Source of the DNA: Macquaria australasica
Taxonomy: Eukaryota > Chordata > Actinopteri > Centrarchiformes > Percichthyidae
Length of the DNA stretch: 64,000 bases
Assembly (NCBI GenBank): GCA_005408345.1
Contig: SEMN01000046.1
Span: 992,001-1,056,000, forward strand
Direction: 5' to 3'
This document shows, one piece after another, positions 51,448 to 63,777 of the stretch. The notes under the pieces are model-generated. The model was not told the DNA's origin. It searched no databases and saw nothing but the letters and a program-made list of their open reading frames with translations. The position numbers were made by a program, and so were the translations under genes. Position 1 is the first letter of the stretch; the number at the start of each line of letters is the position of its first letter.

Positions 51448-54105
51448 ATGAAAGAAAATACTTTCTTATTATTCTGCATTCTTTTGCTGAGCATCGGCTT
51501 GTCTGCTGGTGAGTAAACTGTTTTTATTCTGTCAAGCTGTAGTACCTCTGCTATTGTTTTTTGTATAAGCACAGCTTAATTTAACAGTGAACAAAAAAGC
51601 AATTTTTGCCCCAGAAACTTCCCAGCCTTCTTCTCTTCAGTGTCTACCACCACCACACAAGAGACAATGAATATAAACGTTTACTGGCTTATCTTCTTGA
51701 GTGAATACACACTATTTTCAATGGCAATAAAGGTGGAAGTAACAAACCCAAATCACTTAAAAGTATATACAGTGTATTTTAACTAAAATATTTTACTTTG
51801 CTACTTTTTTAATTACATCCAGATCCATTGCAGATTTCACAGTTCCTAACTGGCAAAATGTGGATCTATTAACTGTCAACTGGTATGAAGAAATCTGGCC
51901 TTGTTTTGTAAATGAAAAAGAAGCCAATACATACTTCAAGAAGGCAGACAACATTGGTATTTAATAAGTCACATAACTTGCAACTTCCAGAATTCTACTG
52001 TAAATGTAAAGCAAAACCTCTTGGCATGATATTATACAGACATGGTTTACATAGAAATCACTAAACTTGGTTATTGCATTACACTTTTCTTTAGGTCAGG
52101 TGGAAGGTTTTATTAGGCTGGCTGGTGGTGAAAATGACTCTGAGGGCCGTGTGGAGATCTTTCATGATGGAGCTTGGGGGACTGTGTGCGATGATGACTG
52201 GGACATGAATGACGCTCATGTAGTGTGTCGCCAGCTCCGTTTCCCTGGTGCAACAGAAGCTCTTCAAGGATCATCTACATTTGGCAGCGGTAATATAGCT
52301 CAATTTGATTGTGACCCTCTGAAACTCAAGGAAGTGCGGAACATGTGCCAAACACTAATGATGAAAACCTGTAATTATGAACAATATTTGGTACAAATGG
52401 CTATATTGTCACCATCTGTTTTTGGTCTGTGACTGATTTTGTGTAAGGGGGTGGTAACATCTGGATGGACGATGTAGGCTGTATTGGGACAGAGGTAAAC
52501 CTGCTCCACTGTACATTTTCCGTGTGGGGGATCCATAACTGTGGTCACAGTGAGGATGCTGGTGTTAGGTGCAAAAATGGTAAGGCAACCAATGTTTAAG
52601 CAAGAAGTATGCATCTTCCATGGAGAACTAGAGGACAACAAAATCACTCACTTTTCCCATATTGTGCCCAGAACCTAGCAGGGATCTAAGCCATGAGTAT
52701 GATTTGGACTACAATGCAAGCCTCTCTAATCAGCTGGGGGAGCTGTTTGACAGTGGACGTGACTGTGACTTGAACATTGCAGTGGTGGTGGACAGCAACA
52801 CCGTTGAGACAATCTGTGCTCACACTATCATCCTTTCTTTGAACTCAAATCTCAAAACTTCACAGCCAGACTTCAGCAGCCTCAGCATTGATGTCACTTC
52901 TGACTGCAGTCAACACGCCAACAACTTTGTCAGGTAAAAGCAAACTTGTCACTTTAAGCTGCCACGTATTTGTCATGTAAACCTGTTCCATTCATAGCTG
53001 ATTTGCAGTCATTTTCTGTCTAATTGTATGCACTGAGTTAGAAATAGCTGAACCTTGCTAATGAAAATGTTTACATTTCAGATACTTCTACACAAGAAAG
53101 ATTAAAGTCACACTATCCTCTGTCTATTGCATTCTCAAGATGGCATCCAACTGGGGTCTGACAGAGTTTCAGAATGAGACTGCAGATATTTTTAGACTGT
53201 TTCTTCCAGAGGATCCCACTTTCCAGAGTCAGAACTCTTTATATGAATATGCAGTTTTTACAGGTGACGAGGCACTACAGGAAGTTTATCTTCGCTACCT
53301 GGCGTGGAACTGTGAGGCACTGATCCATTCCCCGGCCTGGACAAATCTTCCATTTGGTCTGGTCAAAGCTCTTCTGTCTCGCTCAGACCTTGTGGCACGT
53401 GATGAAACCGTCATCCTGAATGGTCTGGAGAGATGGGCGGCAGCCCAAGGAAACACAACTATTCCTGAGACCCTTCTGAAACTCGTCCGTTTTCCAATGA
53501 TACCAGTTGAGGACTTATACACACTTGATGGCTCACTGTACCATGCCAGCAAGTTGCAGGGGTTTCAGTTTAATGCCCTGCCCTTCACAACGTTGCTCAA
53601 TGACCTGAGGGAACAACAAAATGTCTACACATCCAGGATTTACACTGGCATGCCATGGAGCTTTACCTTCAGATACTACATCATAAAATCTTACAAGGAT
53701 TTGGGGTTATACAATAGTTATAATAGTCTGACATCTGTTTTCCAAACACCTGTTCATAACAGTGCCTATTTTGCTTTTCACAACATGAGCTGGAAAACAA
53801 GGTTATATATCAGTGATGAAGATTGCGCAAGTGAAAGTGTCACTTGCCCTTCTTTGCCAGCTCTTAGTTTGAAGATTGAGGAAAAGAAAAGTGAGTTACC
53901 CAATGAGGTGGAGGGGCGTATTCGTTACAGCAATAGGCTTGTTGTGATGTGTGAAGGGAGGTATGTGGTCCATGTTGATGAATTTAATGCTGTTGATGGT
54001 GAGAATCTTGTATTTGTTCCAAGCAGCGCAGGACAAGTTTATCAATGCCGCTCAAACCTGTTATCCTACCAAGTGGTGGTATGTCCTCAGTACTCAACAG
54101 AGTAG
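51448..54105 (+). CDS. lgals3bp: Galectin-3-binding protein (SRCR-BTB-BACK secreted glycoprotein)
   Basis: Five exons: 51448-51508, 52095-52289, 52448-52579, 52672-52933 and 53082-54105. They encode 557 residues, near the ~585 of human LGALS3BP. Exon 1 is a signal peptide ([20 protein letters not shown]). Exons 2-3 form one SRCR domain (about residues 24-127) with [19 protein letters not shown] and C-terminal [11 protein letters not shown]. Exon 4 starts a BTB/POZ-like domain ([14 protein letters not shown]). The large last exon carries the BACK-like region and the C-terminal part. In known members the protein is secreted, forms rings through the BTB domain and binds galectins and matrix in innate immunity and adhesion. 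Fish often have several such genes. The exon order and the start (first Met of a clean signal peptide) are well supported. Confidence 0.88.
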
Positions 54106-54504
54106 TTTCTGTTTCAGGAAAGAGGATATGGACAACAATGGTTTATGAACAGCATATTATCTTTTATACAAGTGAAGTAAACGTGACCCAGCTTGCCCTG
54201 TACGTGAACCTGGCTACAGTTTCATGTGAAATGGGACTTGTGGTTCAGTTGTTCAGGGCTGATAGTTGTGTATGTGATGTTTTAATTTCCCTTTTACTTT
54301 GTTATGTGATAGTGGTAAGGGAAAGTCCATTGTAACATTGCTGGTGTTCTTAAGAATAACCTTTATTGTCTGACAGTAAAACAGTTTGTGGTAAAATAAA
54401 AAAAAAGATCATATTTGATTTCTTTTATTATATTATTATTATTATTATCCTTTTTAGAGTACATGCACACTCAACAGATGACATTAGTGCATAAATTTAT
54501 GCAG

Positions 54505-54690
54505 TTTGAGAAAAAGTCTGCAAAAGGCAGGAAAGGATTCATACATACATGTAAAAGGCTTGTAGTGTCAACGGAGGTGCGTGTTTCCTACAGTATGTTA
54601 GATTTAGTATTTGTTCTAACAAACAACAGTACGGGACAAGTCTGTCCATGTTTAACAAACCTGTTCTACCAACTGGTGGTACACCATTAG
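54505..54690 (+). pseudogene. Decayed partial copy of the lgals3bp last exon
   Basis: An open segment ends with LDLVFVLTNNSTGQV then LTNLFYQLVV. It parallels the true gene's [13 protein letters not shown] and [10 protein letters not shown]; further upstream, FEKKSAKGRKG and KRLVV match [10 protein letters not shown] and NRLVV. The spacing is shortened and no other lgals3bp domain is present, so this is a remnant of a tandem partial duplication located 0.4-0.6 kb downstream of the gene. It could also be part of the 3' untranslated region. Confidence 0.6.
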
Positions 54691-55230
54691 TACAAGGAGG
54701 ATAAAGAAGACACTGAATGCATTATATTAAACTTCAAATGTAACATTTTTTAGCAAGGTTAAGGTTCTCTAAATTTATGATGATGACAATCATATTTTAT
54801 TTTTTTTGCCATTTTACAGTTTTTGTAAAGAACTTTTGTAAAGTCCTTCTTTTAAAAATAAACAATGTAATTCTGCGGCATGACTATTTTTTCAAGGTTG
54901 TGTCAGAAAAATATCTTCACATGTTGGAAGTTTAATAATTGTTACATTTATTGTTATACTTCCAAAGAATGTAAAATCTTTGTTCAGCAATACTGTAATA
55001 AATTGTGGTTTTAAGACAAGTATTTATACAAGGTTGTGTCAGTACAAATACTGTATTCTGAATTATACTGCTGCATTGGGTTAAAAATCATCCTCATTCG
55101 TCCTCATCTATGCTTAATGTGATGATATTATATTCATGATACCAGGGAAGGAGACCACTAATTTTCCTAACATTTTGTTATTGGCTGAAAGATTGTTGAA
55201 TATGTTTGTTATAAGAGATCTATAACTAAT
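54691..55230. other. A/T-rich intergenic sequence
   Basis: No gene recognised. It contains AATAAA-type signals (about 54857 and 55000) and a repeated CAAGGTTGTGTCAG motif (about 54894-54907 and 55030-55043). Confidence 0.5.
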
Positions 55231-55608
55231 GTGGATATAGTGATACTGATGTTTGGGCTCGCCCTCTATATTCACTCGGGATGTGGACTGGAAAAAGAAG
55301 TGCAAATAGTGCGAGATCAGGGTTTGCTCCTTCTACCTTACAGGGCCACTGAAAATTGTATTCACATATACAACAGGGTTGGAGCTGCTGAGCTGATCCA
55401 TACCAAAGAAACCATTGCTGCTGACAACCCAGTCTATAGCATCAGCAATCTACCTGGACAGGATGGTAGATTTACCAGACCTCTGTTGGGGCTCCTGACT
55501 TATTTAATGGAAAACGGCTCCATCTTCTGGCAGCACGGTCCTTATGTTTTAAGTATTCATGGCTTAACCTCTATCAACATTCAATATCTCCTTGAAGAGA
55601 TCAGATGA
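55231..55608 (+). CDS. Hypothetical ORF with signal-like N terminus, 125 residues
   Basis: A single open frame that I do not recognise. It begins with a hydrophobic MDIVILMFGLALYIHSGCG, which would suit a secretory signal. The remainder has LLLLPYRATENCIHIYNRV, an N-glycosylation-type NGS site (ENGSIFW) and ends LLEEIR. It could be a small secreted protein, an exon of a longer gene, or a relic of a mobile element. It could also be the damaged end of another tandem lgals3bp-like gene, though I see no clear match. It sits between lgals3bp and mpnd, same strand. Coding status is uncertain. Confidence 0.3.
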   Translation: MDIVILMFGLALYIHSGCGLEKEVQIVRDQGLLLLPYRATENCIHIYNRVGAAELIHTKETIAADNPVYSISNLPGQDGRFTRPLLGLLTYLMENGSIFWQHGPYVLSIHGLTSINIQYLLEEIR

Positions 55609-56600
55609 GGTACTTCCACTGTATGCAAGCATGCATGTTGATTTCCTGTGATCTAAACTTGTGTCACATTGCATCTAAACTCAGGTTTTGCATACTGCCA
55701 CTAAGTTCCCTTGAGATTTGAACTGACAAAGAGCGCAAAGTCAGGATTTAGAAGGAACGAATATTAGTGAAACATGATGCCACTGTCAATAATATACTGT
55801 CAAGTATTGAATGTAAAAGTATTAGAAGCTAACTGTTCTTAAGTCAAGTTCAATTGGGCCCCAAAAACACATTTTGCCCCAGGTCCAATAACAGGTTAAT
55901 CATGTTGTTGTAGTTTTATCTCTAAATACGGATCATATTTAATTATTTTATATGTGAAAATTAAAAAGTAAGCTAACTGCAGGCCTATCCGTCAAATGGA
56001 TTTTCCTCTGAAATGTACTGCAGTATAAAGTATGGTGAAGTGGAAACACAATAAAAATTGTACAGTAGGCTATGCTACTTTAGTAAATGTGCATACTTAG
56101 TTTTCACTACTGCTGAACTGCAGAGTTATCAGAGGCTTTTGGATTGCTTCCTGTTGTGTGAACACAGGCCTGTATTACCACCACGTGAGAACCCAGTTGA
56201 GACCCACTGCTGGAGGTTTGCTGCCCTCCGCAGGCTGCTTCCCGGTAAATGTGCTTCTTCTCGGAGATAAAGAAGGACCATCTCGGTGTAGCGAAGAAAA
56301 CCACAGTAACATAGTAAAGTACGGGACAAGGTCGTATTATAACGCCACACAAATCACTGTGTAGCATAGTGTTTCTCATATACAAACACCCCATAATCTT
56401 CAGGATGTAGGCTACTTTTAATCTGCCTAAATGCCAAATAGCGGTTGGTTCACGCGCACGGGGCGACACTTCATCTTTTCGGAGGAAACATAGACTTATC
56501 GCTACATTGTTTACATTTCTAATAACATTAACCCGTTTCCTACAACCCCACACGATTATTTTATATTATTAATGACCGAGCGGTATTTTTAGTCTAATGG
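55609..56600. other. Intergenic region upstream of mpnd
   Basis: No recognised coding sequence. The right part (about 56420-56760) turns richer in CpG and purine runs (GGGAGAGGGAGAAAGAAAGG) and probably forms the mpnd promoter and 5' untranslated region. Confidence 0.5.
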
Positions 56601-56919
56601 CTGTGTGAATAATAGCAGATAGACCGGCACGGCTCGTCAGACAAACCCGCTCAGAAGAACACAGGGAGAGTGACAAGGACGGGGAGAGGGAGAAAGAAAG
56701 GGGAGGGGAACTGACATTAAAGCAACACAACAAGGAAACTACACTGCAGAGCCACAGACGCCTTCATTTTATGTTTTTGAATAATAGCCGGAGCTAGTGT
56801 GGCGAAGTGTATCTGTGAAATCTGCCCGGAGCTCAACCCCACACAGCGTCAAGTGCCCTGAAAAGGAGCAGCTTTTGACCGAGTTGGATTTAAAGGCGCT
56901 CTCCGACGCGTTCAGAGAC

Positions 56920-59900
56920 ATGGGTGAGAATAATGAAAGAGGGGTTTAATTGTAATTCTGAGGGAAATTAACAGAGGGGGAACAGGCCTCTTCTTGCGGA
57001 GAGAGCCATGCCCTAATGGGGGTGGAAACAAAGGCCAACCGCATAGCTTAGCTGTAATTAATGAAATGCCAATTTAGATGATCTTTTGGCTATTTTGGAC
57101 CCTTGAGATTCCTTTCACCATGATAGGACTGCTATCATTTTAGCATGCTGCAGTTATGAATGGTGCTGGCTGCCATTACAGTGGAGCTTTCATTATAAAG
57201 TCATTATAATTAAAATAATGGACATTTGCATGGGCTTTGTTCCTGATGTAACTGTGATATACAGATGTTTAACTGGTAGTTAGGTGCTTTGGCTAATTTT
57301 GAAGACTCTGAGTAATATGACCTTCCACAAGAATGAGACACCATTAAGTAAATGCATCATAACATGCCAGGATTATGGTTTTTGTTCTCAACATTAACTT
57401 AACTTATTACACCCACATATCATTCCAGCAGACCGGAGCACATTAGAATCCATGATGTGTGAATGTTTGTGTGTGTGTCCTCAGGCTCAGAGCCTCCCAA
57501 CTCTCCACAGGTGGTGGAGGATGGAGGAGAGGAGGATGAGGAGGAGCTGAGTGGAGGGGAGGAGGCGGACCTGCGGTCCAGCTCCGGCCGGGGATCCCTG
57601 CTGACCCGGAGAGGCATCACCCTGAGAGTGCTGCTCAAGGATGGCCTGGTGGAGCCGGGGGATGGCGTGCTAGCCATCCACTACCTGGTAATAACACACA
57701 TCACAACTGGGTACAGTAAGAGTGTTGTAATTCATTATTTATGTAAGTGTTGTATCACTTGTTATTCACGTCAAGCTAACCTGGCAATGAAAATGATACA
57801 CTGGCAATGAAATGCACTAAGCAGTGGCTTTAAAGTAGTAAACCCACATGTATGTCTTGTCTATTGATTTAAAATGCGTCTCTTCTCTGCGCCCTCAGGG
57901 TAAGAACTTTGTAGGAGACCTGTTGAATGATGGGAAAATCAGATGGGTGGAGACGGGCCAGATCTTCAACTCCCCCAGTGCCTGGGCAACACACTGCAAA
58001 CGTCTGGTCAACCCAGCCAAGAAGTCTGGCTGTGGCTGGGCGTCTGTACGCTACCGGGGACAGAAGCTGGTCCAGTACAAAACCACCTGGCTGCACAAGT
58101 ACCAACCCAGCGCAGACATGGTGAGAGGAGATCAGTGGAATTAACTTAACTTAACTTAACTTTTTATTTTTCATACTATGGTAAGTATATACCCTCAAAT
58201 ATATGAGGCAACATACTACCCTTAGCAGTATCAAGTTTAATGTGTGTTGAGGTCAAACATCAGGACCCACATTTTGATTTTAACAATGAAAAGACCGAAA
58301 GGTGCTTCTAAACAGCTCATTTTATACAGTTTAGTACAAAGAAAAAGAAGTTGTTCTGGGTTTTTGGAAGGAAACTTTTTAGTAGTACAGTACAGGATAT
58401 ACCACAGCACTGAGGGTGAGTATACAGTTGGACAGTTAGTTCATGGATCAGTATGGAGACAGGAGTTTCGTTTTTGGTTGTGAATGACTCTTGACATGCA
58501 GAGAGAAGAAGGGAAGAGTAGAGGAGAAACAAAATAGGTGCTGATTGTGAAAGTGGGATGATGAAATCAGTAAGAGGCAAAAGAACAGTTCTTTGTTAAT
58601 CTAAAAATAAAGTCTCCTCATCACATTTCCTGGCCTCAGTGTGGACATCAGCTGTGAGCAGGTTTCCTCCTCAGACTGTTGTTTCTGAAAGATTTTTTTA
58701 GGCCTGAGGAGGTGAAAGTATCCAGCGCTCAACAAGAAAAAAAAGAAAAAAATTAATAGAAAAAAAGTCAGATTTTTTCCCCCCTTTTGTTCTTTTGAAT
58801 TCATTCTAAAAATCTCCATCTTATCAAATAATTTCTGTCTATAATTAATTCCTGAAAATCTCATTTTCTAAAACTAGAGACTTTTTTTTTCAACTTGGGG
58901 ATCCCCAGGTTGGGATCACGGCTGTAGGGTACCTGTATGTCCAGATCTTACCTGATGTGTTATACTGTTTATATCACTGTATCTACATTATCCCATGTCA
59001 CGTATTGTGTTTATTTCTTGTGATGCCAGAGCCTGGTGAGTGAGGAGGATGATGACGAGGATGAAGAGGAAGGGAAGACAGCTGTGCAGGCAGATGAGAA
59101 GAACAAGAACATCAAACCTGGATTACATGGTATAATACTCTTCTTTTCTAACGTTACAAAATATACAAGTTTCATAATTTCAACAAACTGAAAAACAAAT
59201 GTTCATCTCAACTGTTGCAGACGTGATGGTTTCACGGAGAACAGACAGAGAGAGAATTCCAGTCAGATATTGCACCTTGGGAACCAGGGATGCTACCAGG
59301 TACTGGCTTTTATTCAGAAAGATCAGTGTAGTTTTATGTGACCAACGTATTCTTCTCACATGGAGTGAATTAGAGTGTGATAGACACCAACTTGTATCCT
59401 CAGAGATCCACACACACTAGTGGAGCTGTCAGCCTTCTCAGCCATCAACAGGTTCCAGCCTTTCAATGTAGCCGTGTCCAGTAACGTTCTGCTGCTAATG
59501 GTAAGTAACAACTGTATCTAAAACAGGGGAAATTTAATATTGATGGACAGTTAAGAGACCAAGTTACCTGCTTTTTATCCTCATCAGGACTTCCACTGTC
59601 ACCTGACCACCAGTGAGGTGGTGGGATACCTCGGAGGACGATGGGATACCAATACACAACGTGAGTGTGACTTTACCCAAGAGAAAAGAAAGTGACTGCA
59701 AGAAATATACATTAGTAGAAGATAAGAATGAGGCCATCTTTAACCCCAGCACCTTTCTCCCTGTGGTCGATGTATTTCAGTGCTGACAGTCTTAAGGGCT
59801 TTCCCCTGTCGGACCAGGCTGGCAGACAGAGACTCTGCTTCTGCTGTTGAGGAGGAGGTAACGCACTGACAGCATGTATGCCTTCAGAAAACATGAAGGT

Positions 59901-62167
59901 GAACGACACCCATTTTAAAAATTCACAAGTTCTTCCTGCACCCCAGGACAGTTCAGCAGCCAGCGCTTGCCAACATGCATCTCTCTTTCCAAAAGCCAGA
60001 AACCAAAGAACCGACTCTTGAATTTCCATCACTGGGAAGTTAACACTGACTGCTGTGCTGAGTGTGTTAACCACCAAAGAATATTTAGCATTTTTGCACT
60101 TAAATTTGGTTTAAATACTAGTTAATGTCTGTTAACAATCTTAGAATACTACTCCAGCAACATCAATAATTCAGGTTTTTTAATGAGGTTTCAGCTTCAA
60201 ACTACAAAAGTGTTTCAAGATCATGAGCACTGACAGAACTGTCCGGGGTTGAAGACCCAACGTGAAATCTTAAAACAGTGTCCTTCCCCTTAGGTTATGT
60301 GCACTAAAATTAGCAAATTTATAGCAACTTAGCAATAGTGCAGCAATTTTTGGTACTGAAAGTGGACCAGTTAACAGAATAGGAAATGCAAAATAAATTG
60401 AAAGTTGCAGTTGAAACATGCAGTTAAAAGCCAAATTGCCAAAACAAAATTCAGCTGCAGGTTAAAATTTAGGGTTTTTCCAAATTAGCAGAATGTTGCC
60501 TCAACAGTTAGAATTGTCTATCCAGTTATTGCTGAGCTAATTCTGTGAACTGGCAAAGTCCATACTACTTACTGTGGTAGTAGACATTTATTTACTTTCA
60601 CTCAAGTGAAACAACATTAAAGCAAAGTTAGGCTTTTTTTCTAATCAGCGTCTGTCATGCTGACTCTGCTCCAGATCTGTCAGAACCTGTTCATGCGCGG
60701 GCTGTCGTTGGTGGGCTGGTACCACAGTCACCCGCGAGGTCCGGCTCTGCCGTCGCTGCAGGACATCGACTCCCAGATGGACCATCAGCTGAGGCTGCAG
60801 GGCTCAAACAACGGCTTCCAGCCCTGTCTGGGCATCATCTGTGGTAAGTGCCTGCCTTTATATACAGCGTGGGACTATATAAGATGTGATAGATTATTGA
60901 TATATACAGGTAAATTCTCCTTGAATACCTCTTCCACAGGGAGCCGTGAAAACAGTTAGATAACAGACACTTTATTGAAGCATTATGCATTTGGTAACAT
61001 AGAATACAAATGTTGCACTTGAATGAGACTTGAATGAGGGGTAAAGTGTCCTTAGAGCAGTCGACTGATGGCAATAATGAAGATAAAAGAAATGCTATTT
61101 TCACTGCTTTTCTATTTTGCAAGAAAATAAGGTAAAAAAGAGAATAATGAATGTAAGAAGGGTCTTTTGTGGATGCCAACGGAGTACATGTGGACAAATG
61201 GTCATTCACACTGCAGCTATGAAGGGATCAAACATCAGTACAACACCACCACTCAGAAACTTACTGCACCACAATGATTGTAGACCAAATTGTAATTATT
61301 GTCTTAAAGGGACATTTATCTGGAGTTTCTAAATCAGCAACAACCTCCAGTATTACACGTGGCATGTGAAGGCATCATCACTATCGTGAACCTTGTCTCT
61401 TTCTGCCCATCAGGCGGCTTCGACCCCACTAAACTTTTTGTTCTCTCTCAGGACCATATTACCATGGCAATCAAGGTGTGGCGTCCACAATAACCCCATT
61501 CTGGGTCGTACCGCCACCTGAGGTGAGGACAGAGACACAACTAATAGAATTTAAACTACTCATTACTCTTATTTCATAGTTGTGTTACTTAGTTTTATAC
61601 TTTTCTGATAGTGCTAATTTAGACAGACACTTGTGCTCATGTTTCTGCTACACTTATGTATCATCTGCCTTCCTGCAGCAACGGCCTAATGACCACGGCA
61701 TCCCAGTGGCTGTAGAGGTCACCTACGTACAGGACAACTTTCTCACCAGTGATGTTCTGAACGAGATGGTACTGATACAGCTTCAGCCCTATGAAAATAT
61801 TGCAGAGAAACCTGTACTGTAAATACTGTAAATTATATACAAAAAATTGTATTTATTTCCTCCACAGATGCTGCTGGTTGACTACTACAGGGCAGCTCCC
61901 GACCTCGTCCAGTTCAGCCAGTATTGGTGTCCTGATGCGACCATGATGGACAAGATCAAGGTAGGATGATTCATAGAAAACCTTAGGTGATGATCCTGGC
62001 ATTCTCACTCCCTCTTTCAGGACTTCATAGACCCTCCAGCAGTTGACCTAACGTGTACAACCTTCTGTCTTTTTCCTCAGGGCTCTCTGAGTTGCCACGC
62101 GCCCAAAGACCAGGCCTACTCTCAGATCTTAGAGCATGTCTACAGCCAGTTGAACAACATGCACTGA
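56920..62167 (+). CDS. mpnd: MPN domain-containing protein MPND (RAMA + JAMM metalloprotease-like)
   Basis: Thirteen coding exons: 56920-56923, 57485-57687, 57899-58120, 59030-59129, 59221-59299, 59404-59500, 59588-59660, 59781-59857, 60675-60843, 61452-61522, 61679-61768, 61868-61960 and 62081-62167. They give 454 residues (human ~471). The first exon codes only ATG+G and is supported by a strong donor (GTGAGA). Residues about 45-145 form a RAMA domain (TRRGITLRVLLKDGLV to YRGQKLVQYK), linked by an acidic stretch (SEEDDDEDEEEG) to an MPN domain. The JAMM signature is complete: Glu245 in TSEVVGYLGG, then HSHP with His302 and His304, Ser312 and Asp315. This predicts a zinc-dependent peptidase or deubiquitinase. 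In mammals MPND has been linked to N6-methyladenine-modified DNA. Its location should be nuclear. Confidence 0.92.
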
Positions 62168-63105
62168 GCGGGTCTGCTGTGCATGCGTGCATGTGGCTGC
62201 TCTCCATCTCAAGTCGTTCCATTTCAAACCCCTTTTGGGCAGCGCTGACAGGACTGGAGTGACAAATGTACAATGTAAAAGAAAACTGCTTGAAAAACAT
62301 ATAGATGCCTTGAATTCTCTCATGCTCGAGTGATACTTAATTTTGGCACAATTATTGTGAGTTAAAAAACACTTCAATGACTGAAAGTGCTAAATCTGTG
62401 GGCTTGTATTTACCAATGATGAAAACGGAGAAATGTACAATAGATACATAAAACGAGACAGCACCAGATCAGGGAACATGAGACTAACAAGTGTTAAAAA
62501 ACATTATTTTACAGGACACTAAATAGAAGCATTTCATGGACCAGAAATCAGCCTGCCTGACCGGCCTCTTACCTTTTACACATGGACCTATGTGCCAATC
62601 TGTGCCAGTATGCTGTGGTATGAGCAGATATTGCCAGATATGTACAATGTAAACTTTTAATGTGTTGTAATTGCCTTTATAGACTAAACCAATGGGACAG
62701 GGGGGTGGGGGGGGGGGGGGTAGTGCAAAATATACATTAGCAAAGTATGCAAATGTGTCTTGGTTTGACCTAAACTGTACTCTGCAATAGGTTTTGTGAA
62801 TGTTTGTGTTCCTCAAGTCAAATTGGACAGTTGCAATGTGGTGCAAGTAGTCCTATTGTGCCAAGCAAACTTTTTTAATGAACCTGTGTGTGTGTGTGTG
62901 TGCTGTGAATGTGCCCCTCTACTGTCTCCCTGTCGGGTTATGTGAGACATGAGTCCTGTTGGTTAGGACAGATATTTGCTTCCTCTTGACCTGTACTGTA
63001 TTTATTACTAACTGTGGATTGTGTGATGTACATGTATGAAGACAGAGCAATGCCTTACGCCTGCTGATGATCCACAAAGCATTAAAATATACACACTGGA
63101 ACTAT
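62168..63105 (+). other. mpnd 3' untranslated region with poly(A) signal
   Basis: Non-coding sequence after the TGA. It contains a poly-G run (about 62698-62720) and a TG repeat (62886-62902). ATTAAA at 63081-63086 is a plausible poly(A) signal. Confidence 0.5.
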
Positions 63106-63169
63106 TTAAACATGACTGTTAGTTCTTTGTTGACTTTATTCTAAAACATTAAGAGTCTACAGTCATGCT

Positions 63170-63400
63170 AGCAGCTCTGTGCGACTGTAAGTGCTAATGT
63201 CAGCATGCTAACATGCTTTTAATGAAAATGTTAACAAGCTGATGTTTAGCAGTTATAATCTAACGATTCTCACCATCTAGCTAATCAGCACTTAAAGTAC
63301 AGCTCAGGCTGATGGGAATGTCATTAGTTTTGAAGGTATTTGGTCACAAACCAGGATTCATCATCTGGGGGCCATGACCGTGCAGTCCAGTTAATAGCAG
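63170..63400. repeat. Dispersed fish repeat with GTCAGCATGCTAACATG motif
   Basis: The sequence around GCTAATGTCAGCATGCTAAC, then ATGTTTAGCAG, CACCATCTAGCTAAT and TGATGGGAATGTCATTAGTT, resembles a widespread, mutated teleost repeat consensus. No protein is encoded and the boundaries are approximate. Confidence 0.55.
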
Positions 63401-63777
63401 ATATCAATTCAGAACATGATTATAATGTATTTATATTTTAGATATAACAAAATATTGTTTCTAGAGCAGCAGCCATGCTTTCAACAGCAAAGTCACCATA
63501 AAAACTCAATGTCTCCCTGTAAACAAATCTAAATAAGTAACATTCCTGCCATCAAAACACTGAGTGAAGTTAAAAAATAATGTAAAACATTGAAATCAGT
63601 GAAAAGTCCTGCAATGAAAATGTTACATACATTACAGTATTTAAGTATAATCAGGAAAATGCAAGTTTCAGTACTCAATACAGAAAAATGGCCCCTGTGA
63701 CAATTATTAATCATTAGATTATTATTACTCATGCATTAATAGAAAAGCAGGATTTACTGTTGAAGCTGGTTGAGGTG

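Noticed and set aside
61414..61451. An upstream acceptor in mpnd (CATCAG|GCGGCTTCG) opening the frame GGFDPTKLFVLSQ
   Set aside because: Using it adds 38 nt, shifts the frame and stops soon after. The acceptor at 61451/61452 gives PYYHGNQGVASTITPFWV, which continues the MPN domain.
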